Source: Archivesica marissinica (taxonomy: Eukaryota; Mollusca; Bivalvia; Venerida; Vesicomyidae). Taken from it: DNA of 64,000 bases. Of the stretch, positions 52,286-64,000 are shown piece after piece. How positions within the stretch are numbered: position 1 is the first letter of the stretch; each line of letters starts with the position of its first letter. The position numbers were made by a program, and so were the translations under genes. The notes beneath the pieces are model-generated. The model saw only the letters and a program-made list of their open reading frames with translations. It searched no databases and had not been told where the DNA came from. The stretch spans positions 48,560,924-48,624,923 of the forward strand of contig CM026400.1 in the NCBI GenBank assembly GCA_014843695.1. The letters are read 5' to 3'.

Positions 52286-55200
52286 CGTACCATCTCACAT
52301 GGTTTCTAAATAGTTCACCCATAGCATCTTACATGGTTTCTAAATAGTTCACCCATAGCATCTCACATGGTTTCTAAATAGTTCACCCATAGCATCTTAC
52401 ATAGTTTCTAAATAGTTCACACACAGCATCTCACATGGTTTCTAAATAGTTCACACATACCATCTCACATGGTTTCTAAATAGTTCACCCATACCATCTC
52501 ACATGGTTTCTAAATAGTTCACACATAGCATCCCACATAGTTTCTAAATAGTTCACCCATAGCATCTCACATAGTTTCTAAATAGTTCACCCATACCATC
52601 TCACATGGTTTCTAAATAGTTCACCTGTAGCATCTCACATGGTTTCTAAATAGTTCACCCATACCATCACACATAGTTTCTAAATAGTTCACCCATAGCA
52701 TCTCACATAGTTTCTAAATAGTTCACCCATACCATCTCACATGGTTTCTAAATAGTTCACACATAGCATCTCACATAGTTTCTAAATAGTTCACACATAG
52801 CATCTCACATAGTTTCTAAATAGTTCACACATACCATCTCACATAGTTTCTAAATAGTTCACACACAGCATCTCACATAGTTTCTAAATAGTTCACACAT
52901 AGCATCTCACATAGTTTCTAAATAGTTCACACACAGCATCTCACATAGTTTCTAAATAGTTCACCCATAGCATCTCACACAGTTTCTAAATAGTTCACCC
53001 ATACCATCTCACATAGTTTCTAAATAGTTCACCCATACCATCTCACATAGTTTCTAAATAGTTCACCCATACCATCTCACATAGTTTCTAAATAGTTCAC
53101 ACACAGCATCTCACATGGTTTCTAAATAGATCACACACAGCATCTCACATGGTTTCTAAATAGTTCACACATAGCATCTTACATGGTTTCTAAATAGTTC
53201 ACACATACCATCTCACATGGTTTCTAAATAGTTCACACATACCATCTCACATGGTTTCTAAATAGTTCACCCATACCATCTCACATAGTTTCTAAATAGT
53301 TCACACATAGCATCTCACATAGTTTCTAAATAGTTCACCCATACCATCTCACATGGTTTCTAAATAGTTCACCCGTAGCATCTTACATGGTTTCTAAATA
53401 GTTCACCCGTAGCATCTCACATGGTTTCTAAATAGTTCACCCGTAGCATCTTACATGGTTTCTAAATAGTTCACCCGTAGCATCTTACATGGTTTCTAAA
53501 TAGTTAACACACAGCATCTCACATGGTTTCTAAATAGTTCACACATAGCATCTCACATAGTTTCTAAATAGTTCACACACAGCATCTCTCATGGTTTCTA
53601 AATAGTTCACCCGTAGCATCTTACATGGTTTCTAAATAGTTCACCCATACCATCTCACATGGTTTCTAAATAGTTCACACACAGCATCTCACATGGTTTC
53701 TAAATAGTTCACCCATAGCATCTCACATGGTTTCTAAATAGTTCACCCATAGCATCTTACATAGTTTCTAAATAGTTCACACACAGCATCTCACATGGTT
53801 TCTAAATAGTTCACACATACCATCTCACATGGTTTCTAAATAGTTCACCCATACCATCTCACATGGTTTCTAAATAGTTCACACATAGCATCCCACATAG
53901 TTTCTAAATAGTTCACCCATAGCATCTCACATAGTTTCTAAATAGTTCACCCATACCATCTCACATGGTTTCTAAATAGTTCACCTGTAGCATCTCACAT
54001 GGTTTCTAAATAATTCACCCATACCATCACACATAGTTTCTAAATAGTTCACCCATAGCATCTCACATAGTTTCTAAATAGTTCACCCATACCATCTCAC
54101 ATGGTTTCTAAATAGTTCACACATAGCATCTCACATAGTTTCTAAATAGTTCACACACAGCATCTCACATAGTTTCTAAATAGTTCACACATAGCATCTC
54201 ACATAGTTTCTAAATAGTTCACACATAGCATCTCACATAGTTTCTAAATAGTTCACACACAGCATCTCACATAGTTTCTAAATAGTTCACCCATACCATC
54301 TCACATAGTTTCTAAATAGTTCACCCATACCATCTCACATAGTTTCTAAATAGTTCACCCATACCATCTCACATAGTTTCTAAATAGTTCACACACAGCA
54401 TCTCACATGGTTTCTAAATAGATCACACACAGCATCTCACATGGTTTCTAAATAGTTCACCCATACCATCTCACATGGTTTCTAAATAGTTCACACATAG
54501 CATCTCACATAGTTTCTAAATAGTTCACCCATACCATCTCACATGGTTTCTAAATAGTTCACCCGTAGCATCTTACATGGTTTCTAAATAGTTCACCCGT
54601 AGCATCTCACATGGTTTCTAAATAGTTCACCCGTAGCATCTTACATGGTTTCTAAATAGTTCACCCGTAGCATCTCACATGGTTTCTAAATAGTTCACCC
54701 AGCATCTCACATGGTTTCTAAATAGTTCACACATAGCATCTCACATGGTTTCTAAATAGTTCACACACAGCATCTCACATGGTTTCTAAATAGTTCACAC
54801 ATAGCATCTCACATGGTTTCTAAATAGTTCACACACAGCATCTCACATGGTTTCTAAATAGTTCACACATAGCATCTTACATGGTTTCTAAATAGTTCAC
54901 ACATACCATCTCACATGGTTTCTAAATAGTTCACCCATACCATCTCACATAGTTTCTAAATAGTTCACACATAGCATCTCACATAGTTTCTAAATAGTTC
55001 ACCCATACCATCTCACATGGTTTCTAAATAGTTCACCCGTAGCATCTTACATGGTTTCTAAATAGTTCACCCGTAGCATCTCACATGGTTTCTAAATAGT
55101 TCACCCGTAGCATCTTACATGGTTTCTAAATAGTTCACCCGTAGCATCTCACATGGTTTCTAAATAGTTCACCCGTAGCATCTCACATGGTTTCTAAATA

Positions 55201-58035
55201 GTTCACCCGTAGCATCTTACATGGTTTCTAAATAGTTCACACATAGCATCTCACATAGTTTCTAAATAGTTCACCCATACCATCTCACATGGTTTCTAAA
55301 TAGTTCACCTGTAGCATCTCACATGGTTTCTAAATAATTCACCCATACCATCACACATAGTTTCTAAATAGTTCACCCATAGCATCTCACATAGTTTCTA
55401 AATAGTTCACCCATACCATCTCACATGGTTTCTAAATAGTTCACACATAGCATCTCACATAGTTTCTAAATAGTTCACACACAGCATCTCACATAGTTTC
55501 TAAATAGTTCACACATAGCATCTCACATAGTTTCTAAATAGTTCACACATAGCATCTCACATAGTTTCTAAATAGTTCACACACAGCATCTCACATAGTT
55601 TCTAAATAGTTCACCCATACCATCTCACATAGTTTCTAAATAGTTCACCCATACCATCTCACATAGTTTCTAAATAGTTCACCCATACCATCTCACATAG
55701 TTTCTAAATAGTTCACACACAGCATCTCACATGGTTTCTAAATAGATCACACACAGCATCTCACATGGTTTCTAAATAGTTCACCCATACCATCTCACAT
55801 GGTTTCTAAATAGTTCACACATAGCATCTCACATAGTTTCTAAATAGTTCACCCATACCATCTCACATGGTTTCTAAATAGTTCACCCGTAGCATCTTAC
55901 ATGGTTTCTAAATAGTTCACCCGTAGCATCTCACATGGTTTCTAAATAGTTCACCCGTAGCATCTTACATGGTTTCTAAATAGTTCACCCGTAGCATCTC
56001 ACATGGTTTCTAAATAGTTAACACACAGCATCTCACATGGTTTCTAAATAGTTCACACATAGCATCTCACATAGTTTCTAAATAGTTCACACACAGCATC
56101 TCACATGGTTTCTAAATAGTTCACACATAGCATCTTACATGGTTTCTAAATAGTTCACACACAGCATCTCACATGGTTTCTAAATAGTTCACACATAGCA
56201 TCTTACATGGTTTCTAAATAGTTCACACATACCATCTCACATGGTTTCTAAATAGTTCACCCATACCATCTCACATAGTTTCTAAATAGTTCACACATAG
56301 CATCTCACATAGTTTCTAAATAGTTCACCCATACCATCTCACATGGTTTCTAAATAGTTCACCCGTAGCATCTTACATGGTTTCTAAATAGTTCACCCGT
56401 AGCATCTCACATGGTTTCTAAATAGTTCACCCGTAGCATCTTACATGGTTTCTAAATAGTTCACCCGTAGCATCTCACATGGTTTCTAAATAGTTCACCC
56501 GTAGCATCTCACATGGTTTCTAAATAGTTCACCCGTAGCATCTTACATGGTTTCTAAATAGTTCACACATAGCATCTCACATGGTTTCTAAATAGTTCAC
56601 CCGTAGCATCTTACATGGTTTCTAAATAGTTCACCCGTAGCATCTCACATGGTTTCTAAATAGTTCACCCGTAGCATCTTACATGGTTTCTAAATAGTTC
56701 ACCCGTAGCATCTCACATGGTTTCTAAATAGTTCACCCGTAGCATCTTACATGGTTTCTAAATAGTTCATCCGTAGCATCTCACATGGTTTCTAAATAGT
56801 TCACCCGTAGCATCTTACATGGTTTCTAAATTGTTCACCTGTAGCATCTCACATGGTTTCTAAATAGTTCACACACAGCATCTCACATGGTTTCTAAATA
56901 GTTCACACATAGCATCTCACATAGTTTCTAAATAGTGCACACACAGCATCTCACATGGTTTCTAAATAGTTCACACACATCATCTCACATGGTTTCTAAA
57001 TAGTTCACACATAGCATCTTACATGGTTTCTAAATAGTTCACACATACCATCTCACATGGTTTTTAAATAGTTCACCCATACCATCTCACATAGTTTCTA
57101 AATAGTTCACACATAGCATCTCACATAGTTTCTAAATAGTTCACCCATACCATCTCACATGGTTTCTAAATAGTTCACCCGTAGCATCTTACATGGTTTC
57201 TAAATAGTTCACCCGTAGCATCTCACATGGTTTCTAAATAGTTCACCCGTAGCATCTTACATGGTTTCTAAATAGTTCACCCGTAGCATCTCACATGGTT
57301 TCTAAATAGTTCACCCGTAGCATCTCACATGGTTTCTAAATAGTTCACCCATAGCATCTTACATGGTTTCTAAATAGTTTACACATAGCATCTCACATGG
57401 TTTCTAAATAGTTCACCTGTAGCATCTTACATTGTTTCTAAATAGTTCACCCGTAGCATCTCAAATGGTTTCTAAATAGTTCACACATAGCATCCCACAT
57501 AGTTTCTAAATAGTTCACACACAGCATCTCACATGGTTTCTAAATAGTTCACACATAGCATCCCACATAGTTTCTAAATAGTTCACACACAGCATCTCAC
57601 ATGGTTTCTAAATAGTTCACACACAGCATCTCTCATGGTTTCTAAATAGTTCACACACAGCATCTCTCATGGTTTCTAAATAGTTCACACATAGCATCTT
57701 ACATGGTTTCTATATAGTTCACCCATAGCGTCTCTCATGGTTTCTAAATAGTTCACCCGTAGCATCTCACATGGTTTCTAAATAGTTTACACATAGCATC
57801 TCTCATGGTTTCTAAATAGTTCACACATAGCATCCCACATAGTTTCTAAATAGTTCACACACAGCATCTCACATGGTTTCTAAATAGTTCACACATAGCA
57901 TCTTACATGGTTTCTATATAGTTCACCCATAGCGTCTCTCATGGTTTCTAAATAGTTCACCCGTAGCATCTCACATGGTTTCTAAATAGTTCACACATAG
58001 CATCTCACATGGTTTCTAAATAGTTCATCTTCAGC
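52280..58035. repeat. 34-bp minisatellite array, about 169 units
   Basis: Unit TAGTTCACCCATAGCATCTC followed by ACATGGTTTCTAAA. Variants include ACACACAG, CCCGTAG, ATACC, CTTACATGG and ACATAG. Ordered runs of variants recur at about 1.36 kb, so the array has a higher-order layout. It is the largest array in the window and has few open frames because each unit carries TAA/TAG in several frames. Confidence 0.98.
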
Positions 58036-58084
58036 ATATGACATGGTATCGAAATATGCTCAAAATGAAAGCTTCATGAATGTA

Positions 58085-58503
58085 CAGTCATACCTGTCTT
58101 AAGCAGCCAGCCAAGGGAATCACAGAAAGTGGCTGCTTAACACAGGTGGCTGCTTAGTAGAGGTCAAATGTATAATAAAGCAACATATTGGGAATCTAGA
58201 AACTGGCTGCCTAATACATTCTGGCTGCTTAACCCATTTCATTCTGGATACATTTAAAGGCTTTTGCAAACAACATAGATCCAGATCAGCCACAGCGTGA
58301 TGCTGCATGCTGATCAGGATCTATGTTGTTTGCTACATAGCAAAATGTCTTAGCAAGATCATGTGAATAGCAAACAGCATAGAGCCTGATCAGACGGAAC
58401 ATTCCGTGGCAGCTGATCTGACTCTATGTTCTTTGCAAATACCGTTTGAACGGTATCCAGAATGAAATGGGTTAACAGGTGACCACTAATGCAGGTTTGA
58501 CTA
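58085..58503. mobile_element. element C interrupted by MITE-B
   Basis: TA (58083-58084) CAGTCATACCTGTCTTAAGC ... GCAGGTTTGACTA TA. Between CTGGCTGCTTAA (58221-58232) and CAGGTGACCACTAA sits the MITE-B at 58233-58471. Confidence 0.9.
58233..58471. mobile_element. MITE-B copy nested in element C
   Basis: TTAA (58229-58232) CCCATTTCATTCTGGATA ... TATCCAGAATGAAATGGG TTAA (58472-58475). Both hairpins are intact. The empty site is seen in the element C copy at 62150-62327. Confidence 0.94.
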
Positions 58504-58805
58504 TATAATTACTACAAAGGCCGTTCTGGGTGCACTCAGAATCAATGACCATCTAATATAGATCTGTATGCAGAGAATGATACTGAATAAATGGTGATGA
58601 ATAAAGACAAGTAGGTACTAAACACTCCTGCCACACTGACAGACATTCCCTGTAGATGTCTGAGATAAACTTCCCCCTCTGTATTATATTTCCTACCAAC
58701 TGATGGTGTTAATTATTCATCATTCCCATTCTACATTGATAATTAATTTTCCAGCTCTAGTTACAGGATCGGTTAACAGTCACCCCATGAGGAATATTGT
58801 ACCTC
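58504..58805. other. no gene seen
   Basis: Spacer sequence with no recognised feature. Confidence 0.35.
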
Positions 58806-60655
58806 AGACTATGTCCAATAGCACCCTGGAGAACCTCAGACTACGTTTATACCAACAATAACCCTGGAGAACCTCAGACTACGTTTATACCAACAATAAC
58901 ACTGGAGAACATCAGACTACATTTATACCAACAATAACCCTGGAGAACCTCAGACTACGTTTATACCAACAATAACCCTGGAGAACCTCAGACTACGTTT
59001 ATACCAACAATAACAATGGAGAACATCAGACTACGTTTATACCAACAATAACACTGGAGAACCTCAGACTATGTTTATACCAACACTTAACACTGGAAAA
59101 CCTCAGACTACATCCAATTGCACCATGGAGAAACTCAGACTACGTTTATACCAACAATAACACTGGAGAACCTCAGACTACATTTATACCAACAATAACA
59201 CTGGAGAACCTCAAGACTATGTCCAATAGCACCCTGGAGAACCTCAGACTACGTTTATATCAACATTGGAGAACCTCAGACTACGTTAATACCAACAATA
59301 ACCCTGGAGAACCTCAGACTACGTTAATACCAACAATAACCCTGGAGAACCTCAGACTACATTTATACCAACAATAACCCTGGAGAACCTCAGACTACGT
59401 TTATACCAACAATAACACTGGAGAACCTCAGACTACGTTTATACCAACAATAACACTGGAGAACCTCAGACTATGTTAATACCAACAATAACACTGGAGA
59501 ACCTCAAGACTACGTTAATACCAACAATAACACTGGAGAACATCAGACTACGTTTATACCAACAATAACACTGGAGAACCTCAGACTACGTTAATACCAA
59601 CAATAACACTGGAGAACCTCAGACTACATTTATACCAACAATAACACTGGAGAACCTCAGACTACATTTATACCAACAATAACACTGGAGAACCTCAGAC
59701 TACGTTAATACCAACAATAACACTGGAGAACCTCAGACTACATTTATACCAACAATAACACTGGAGAACCTCAGACTACATTTATACCAACAATAACACT
59801 GGAGAACCTCAGACTACGTTAATACCAACAATAACACTGGAGAACCTCAGACTACATTTATACCAACAATAACATGGAGAACCTCAGACTACATTTATAC
59901 CAACAATAACACTGGAGAACCTCAGACTACGTTTATACCAACAATAACACTGGAGAACCTCAGACTACGTTTATACCAACAATAACACTGGAGAACCTCA
60001 GACTACATTTATACCAACAATAACACTGGAGAACCTCAGACTACGTTTATACCAACAATAACAATGGAGAACCTCAGACTACGTTTATACCAACACTTAA
60101 CACTGGAGAACCTCAGACTACGTTTATACCAACATTAACACTGGAGAACCTCAGACTATGTTTATACCAACAATAACACTGGAGAACCTCAGACTATGTT
60201 TATACCAACACTTAACACTGGAAAACCTCAGACTACATCCAATTGCACCATGGAGAACCTCAGACTACGTTTATACCAACATTGGAGAACCTCAGACTAC
60301 GTTTATACCAACATTGGAGAACCTCAGACTACGTTTATATCAACATTGGAGAACCTCAGACTACGTTTATATCAACATTGGAGAACCTCAGACTACGTTT
60401 ATATCAACATTGGAGAACCTCAGGCTACGTTTATACCAACATTGGAGAACCTCAGGCTACGTTTATACCAACATTGGAGAACCTCAGACTACGTTTATAT
60501 CAACATTGGAGAACCTCAGACTACGTTTATATCAACATTGGAGAACCTCAGACTACGTTTATATCAACATTGGAGAACCTCAGGCTACGTTTATACCAAC
60601 ATTGGAGAACCTCAGGCTACGTTTATACCAACAACAACCCTGGAGAACCTCAGAT
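58806..60655. repeat. 38-bp minisatellite array with a 30-bp derivative block
   Basis: Unit GGAGAACCTCAGACTACGTT followed by TATACCAACAATAACACT. From about 60265 to 60620 the unit drops to 30 bp by loss of AATAACAC. A distinctive variant stretch (CAACACTTAACACTGGAAAA then CATCCAATTGCACCATGG) occurs at 59081 and 60207, marking a duplicated block. Confidence 0.97.
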
Positions 60656-60735
60656 TTCATTCAAATCGCCCCGATAAGAGTTGCCAGTAAATGAATCAAA
60701 ATACTGTTGTTTTAGTGTGGTCAGTACAGAAATAG

Positions 60736-61262
60736 ATAAGACATTTGTTTGTTTATGAGTTGTCAGTATTGAAAAAGATAGATACGTTTGTTTGTCAGTT
60801 GTCAGCAATTAAATAGATTGTTTTTTTAAGACTTCTATTTGGAAGTTGTCAGCAATTAAATAGATTGTTTTATAAGACATCTGTTTGTCAGTTGTCAGCA
60901 ATTAAATATATTGTTTTTAAGACTTCTGTTTGTCAGTTGTCAGCAATTAAATATATTGTTTTTTAAGACTTCTGTTTGTCAGTTGTCAGAAATTAAATAG
61001 ATTGTGTTTTTAAGACTTCTGTTTGTCAGTTGTCAGCAATTAAATAGATTGTTTTATAAGACTTCTGTTTGTCAGTTGTCAGCAATTAAATAGATTGTTT
61101 TTAATACTTCTGTTTGTCAGTTGTCAGCAATTAAATAGATTGTTTTTTAAGACTTCTATTTGTAAGTTGTCAGCAATTAAATGGATTGTTTTATAAGACT
61201 TCCGTTTGTCAGTTGTCAGCAATTAAATAGATTGTTTTTTAAGACTTCTGTTTGCGAGTTCT
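60736..61262. repeat. 46-bp minisatellite, about eleven units
   Basis: Unit GACTTCTGTTTGTCAGTTGT and CAGCAATTAAATAGATTGTT with T-tract length variation. Diverged units continue to about 61345. Confidence 0.94.
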
Positions 61263-61381
61263 TAGAAAATAAATAGATAAGAATTTGGTTTGCAAGTTGT
61301 CAGTACTGATAAGCCTTTTGTTTGTGAGTTGTTAGCAGCATAACAGATAATATATTGTTTGTCAGTTATCTGTAGTCAAAT

Positions 61382-62087
61382 CAGGGCTCAAGCTAGACAC
61401 AAATATTTGGGAGAAGTGAGAAAGCATGAGATTGCGGGAATCTAATGGTATAATTCATTATTATAATACAACATTTGAATAGAAGGATTGCTCTACAATG
61501 GCCAGTGTATCTTACTGGACAACATTTGAATAGAAGGAGTGCTCTACAATGGCCAGTGTATCTTACTGGACAACATTTGAATAGAAGGAGTACTCTACAA
61601 TGGCCAGTGTATCTTACTGGACAATATTTGAATAGAAGGAGTGCTCTACAATGGCCAGTGTATCTTACTGGACAACATTTGAATAGAAGGAGTGCTCTAC
61701 AATGGCCAGTGTATCTTACTGGACAATATTTGAATAGAAGGAGTGCTCTACAATGGCCAGTGTATCTTACTGGACAACATTTGAATAGAAGGAGTGCTCT
61801 ACAATGTCCAGTGTATCTTACTGGACAATATTTGAATAGAAGGAGTGCTCTACAATGGCCAGTGTATCTTACTGGACAACATTTGAATAGAAGGAGTGCT
61901 CTACAATGTCCAGTGTATCTTACTGGACAACATTTGAATAGAAGGAGTGCTCTACAATGGCCAGTGTATCTTACTGGACAATATGTTGTCTGAAAATTGT
62001 AAAAAAAAAAATATTAGGGAGAAGTGGGCGAAGTCAGAGTCCCAAGGGCGACTACTTCGCCCATGCCGCCCTCTAGAATGAGCCCTG
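61382..62087. mobile_element. element D copy with internal 51-bp array
   Basis: Ends CAGGGCTCAAGCTAGA and CTCTAGAATGAGCCCTG. The interior holds the array listed next and the GGGCGACTACTTCGCCC palindrome seen in the other D copies. Confidence 0.82.
61465..61985. repeat. 51-bp array inside element D, ten units
   Basis: Unit CAACATTTGAATAGAAGGAG, TGCTCTACAATGGCCAGTGT and ATCTTACTGGA. The same stretch is single-copy in the element D copies at 12680 and 25051. Confidence 0.96.
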
Positions 62088-62149
62088 GTAAAATGGATCA
62101 CGCTTTTGCTTGCGAGTTGACCGTACAGAAAAAATGTCTTTTATATATA

Positions 62150-62327
62150 CAGTCAAACCTGCCTTAAGCAGCCAGCCAAGGGAATCACAGAAAGTGGCTG
62201 CTTAGCACAGGTGGCTGCTTAATAGAGGTCAAATGTATAATAAAACAGCAATTTGGGAATCTAGCAACTGGCTGCTTAATACAGGTTGGCTGCTTAATGG
62301 AGGTGACCACTAACACAGGTTTGACTG
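62150..62327. mobile_element. element C copy, intact
   Basis: TA (62148-62149) CAGTCAAACCTGCCTTAAGC ... AACACAGGTTTGACTG TA (62328-62329). It provides the uninterrupted form of the MITE-B target. Confidence 0.9.
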
Positions 62328-62599
62328 TAATGTCATACAGACATAAAAAAAAACACAATTAGAGCAAATCAACAGTCACTCACACAGTGGTAGACCACAT
62401 TAATTCCTAGAGAAATATCAGGAAACATTGACTGAAGCAAGCAGTCCCAAGCTTGACCATTTACACAGGATAACAATCAAACACATCTGAGAACCGTATT
62501 GACTTCATAAATATTCATGCCAAAATCATGAGTTAGTGTAATATCGTCTAGCTATGAATTCCATAGATCCTCGCGTAATCAAGTCAAATATACTATATA

Positions 62600-62825
62600 A
62601 CGGTCTCCGTGCCCTAGTGGTTAAAGCGTCCGCCTAGAGCAGGCGGTCGAAGGTTCGAACCTTGTCAGGCGTTCGTTCTGATATGGCTGGTTGGTAAGTC
62701 GCTATCTAGTTAAATAATGGTTACCGATTGCCTACCAGCCTGTAGTACTGATGTTCATAAAAAGGGTGTCTCATAAGTCAGAAATGGCTGGCCCTTTCAA
62801 TATGGGTGACACTATAATAAATAAA
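62600..62825 (+). mobile_element. SINE-6 copy (tRNA-derived)
   Basis: Head GGTCTCCGTGCCCTAGTGGT, a well-paired CCGCCTAGAGCAGGCGG arm, box B GGTTCGAACC. The body continues for about 150 bp (GTTGGTAAGTCGCTATCTAG, GGCTGGCCCTTTCAATATGG) and ends TAATAAATAAA. The arm's loop lacks the usual T before the anticodon and the 3' acceptor strand does not pair, so it is not a functional tRNA gene. Confidence 0.75.
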
Positions 62826-62869
62826 CACTTTACTATACAGATATAAGGGATTGGACAGGTTTTGTGAAT

Positions 62870-63173
62870 TTTTTATTTTATTTATTTTTTACGTTTATTT
62901 ATCGTCGCTACCGGTTGCCCATATGAGCGACGCCTCCTGAAGATATTAGTCATTTTAGATTTTGGAGGATAGTGCAATGATACAGAGAGAGACCCATTCC
63001 AGAGTCTCCTCTGGTTCTTTTACGTGCACAGTGTAAAGCACCGACACGAGACCTCGGTTTAACGTCCCATCTGAAAGACTGTTAATTTTATTAGGGTCAG
63101 ACGGGGGATCGAACCTGCGATCCATGGATTACCAGTCCAGCGTGTTACCACTGGGCTATAGATCTGTCTGTGA
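62870..63173 (-). mobile_element. SINE-1 copy with 10-bp target duplication
   Basis: TTTTGTGAAT flanks (62860-62869, 63174-63183). Tail left, head right (GATCGAACCTGCGATCCATG, GTGTTACCACTGGGCTATAG). Nearly full-length. Confidence 0.94.
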
Positions 63174-63360
63174 TTTTGTGAATGAAACTGTCTATAGTCT
63201 ATACACAATACTATCCCTCTTTAATTATTGATTGAAGTTTAAATTGATTGGTGCACCAGTTGCAGTGTCTTCAACCAATCAGATTGTACCATTTGAACAC
63301 ATCCCAGAGAAATGACATATCAAATTTATGAGAAACAAGTCATGCGGGTGCCAACAGAAT

Positions 63361-63480
63361 AGGAAAGAGGTAGCCATATAAGCAAGTTGCTTTCTCCTCA
63401 ATCCTACCCTACATGTATTTTCTTATTGTGATCATTATACTATGTGTATGTATATTCATTGAAATAAAATATTGTTTAAA
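63361..63480. mobile_element. element E copy, unexpanded and uninterrupted
   Basis: AGGAAAGAGGTAGCCATATA to AAATATTGTTTAAACT, about 120 bp, flanked by AACAGAATAG (63353-63362, overlapping the start, and 63481-63490). It serves as the ancestral form for the expanded copy at 44087. Confidence 0.82.
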
Positions 63481-63490
63481 CTAACAGAAT

Positions 63491-64000
63491 AGAACAACGA
63501 ATACTGTGAGACCTTGCATAATACAATTGTAATAATAATAAATTTATAATCTTCCGACTAAACTCAAATTTAGACTAATCTCAATTTAGTTACCAATTAA
63601 ATACACACAAAAAACTCCATCCTCAAAGAAAATTGTAAGACACATATTTCATATATTTTCACAGTTTAAAACATTATTTTTTCCATTTACGCGCTGTGAT
63701 CTTAAAACTAATCCAAGAAACTGAAACTGATTTAAATTCCGATAAAACAAAAACTCAGCAGAAAAAGAAATGCCAATCGTATATATCACAGCAATTACTC
63801 CATAATATTTTTGCCATCACTGTATGACTCATACACCGACCATAGTCTCGGGCAGACGACATTCACGCATATTGATTCTATTTTCTCGCTAAAATAGCCC
63901 AATCAGTAGAATCTTCGAAAAAATACATTCCCCATGATCATTGTAAGCTGTGAATTGCTGGAATTAATTTCTTTAAGACATCTTTCTCAAGGCGAAAATG
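63491..64000. other. no gene seen
   Basis: AT-rich sequence to the window end; nothing recognised. Confidence 0.4.

Noticed and set aside
52280..58035. CRISPR array
   Set aside because: Units are contiguous, with no unique spacers between repeats, and the sequence is animal nuclear DNA.
61382..62087. Firm hAT assignment for element D from an 8-bp target duplication
   Set aside because: The ends look hAT-like, but flanking 8-mers do not match convincingly in any of the three copies.
62600..62672. Functional tRNA gene
   Set aside because: The anticodon arm pairs well, but the acceptor stem does not close and a SINE-like body follows.

Overview
The window is animal nuclear DNA. Its dispersed repeats (tRNA-headed SINEs, small TTAA- and TA-flanked inverted-repeat elements, motifs such as TACATGTATGTACAT) look to me like a bivalve mollusc; that is from memory and no species is assigned. 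There is no bacterial, phage, plasmid or CRISPR content. Roughly two fifths of the bases (about 27 kb by summing the intervals listed) lie in minisatellite arrays with units of 15 to 107 bp. Nearly all long open frames here are products of those arrays.

Hidden among the repeats is what I read as the 5' part of one split protein gene on the minus strand. Four short exons lie at 36263-36122, 27865-27738, 18780-18677 and 1999-1880. Each has splice signals, codon-like composition, and a phase that fits the next exon (1/1, 0/0, 2/2). Together they give about 165 residues beginning with a Cys-rich tip and continuing into basic, Ser-rich segments. The third exon carries an FL-x-R...KR-x-KS-x-x-KLDR pattern that I associate with the SynGAP/DAB2IP/RASAL2 class of Ras GTPase-activating proteins. 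The remaining exons would lie beyond position 1. The three introns (about 8.3, 9.0 and 16.7 kb) are filled with arrays and mobile elements. A second, weaker coding candidate is a plus-strand open frame at 49137-49511.

Layout: 1-18.7 kb is intron 3 and exon 4, with arrays at 1-297, 6977-10022, 10741-11471, 14069-15215 and 16069-16705. 18.8-27.7 kb is intron 2, with a 41-bp array (19085-21128) and a 20/15-bp array (25383-26476). 27.9-36.1 kb is intron 1, with a 24-bp array (31609-33345) and a 19-bp array (33587-34485). 36.3-64 kb lies upstream of the proposed start codon, with arrays at 36436-38093, 41588-43845, 44087-45445, 49754-50516, 52280-58035 (the largest, about 170 units of 34 bp), 58806-60655 and 61465-61985.

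Dispersed elements fall into recurring families, named here only for this report. MITE-A and MITE-B have TTAA flanks and CCC...GGG ends (piggyBac-like). Element C has TA flanks and CAGT...ACTG ends (Tc1/mariner-like). Element D has CAGGG...CCCTG ends (hAT-like). Element F has TACTCGCCTATAA ends. Element E is a short unit of about 120 bp. SINE-1 to SINE-7 are tRNA-derived. The most striking relation is that several minisatellite arrays are internal expansions of these elements: the same segment is single-copy in one insertion and tandemly amplified in another.
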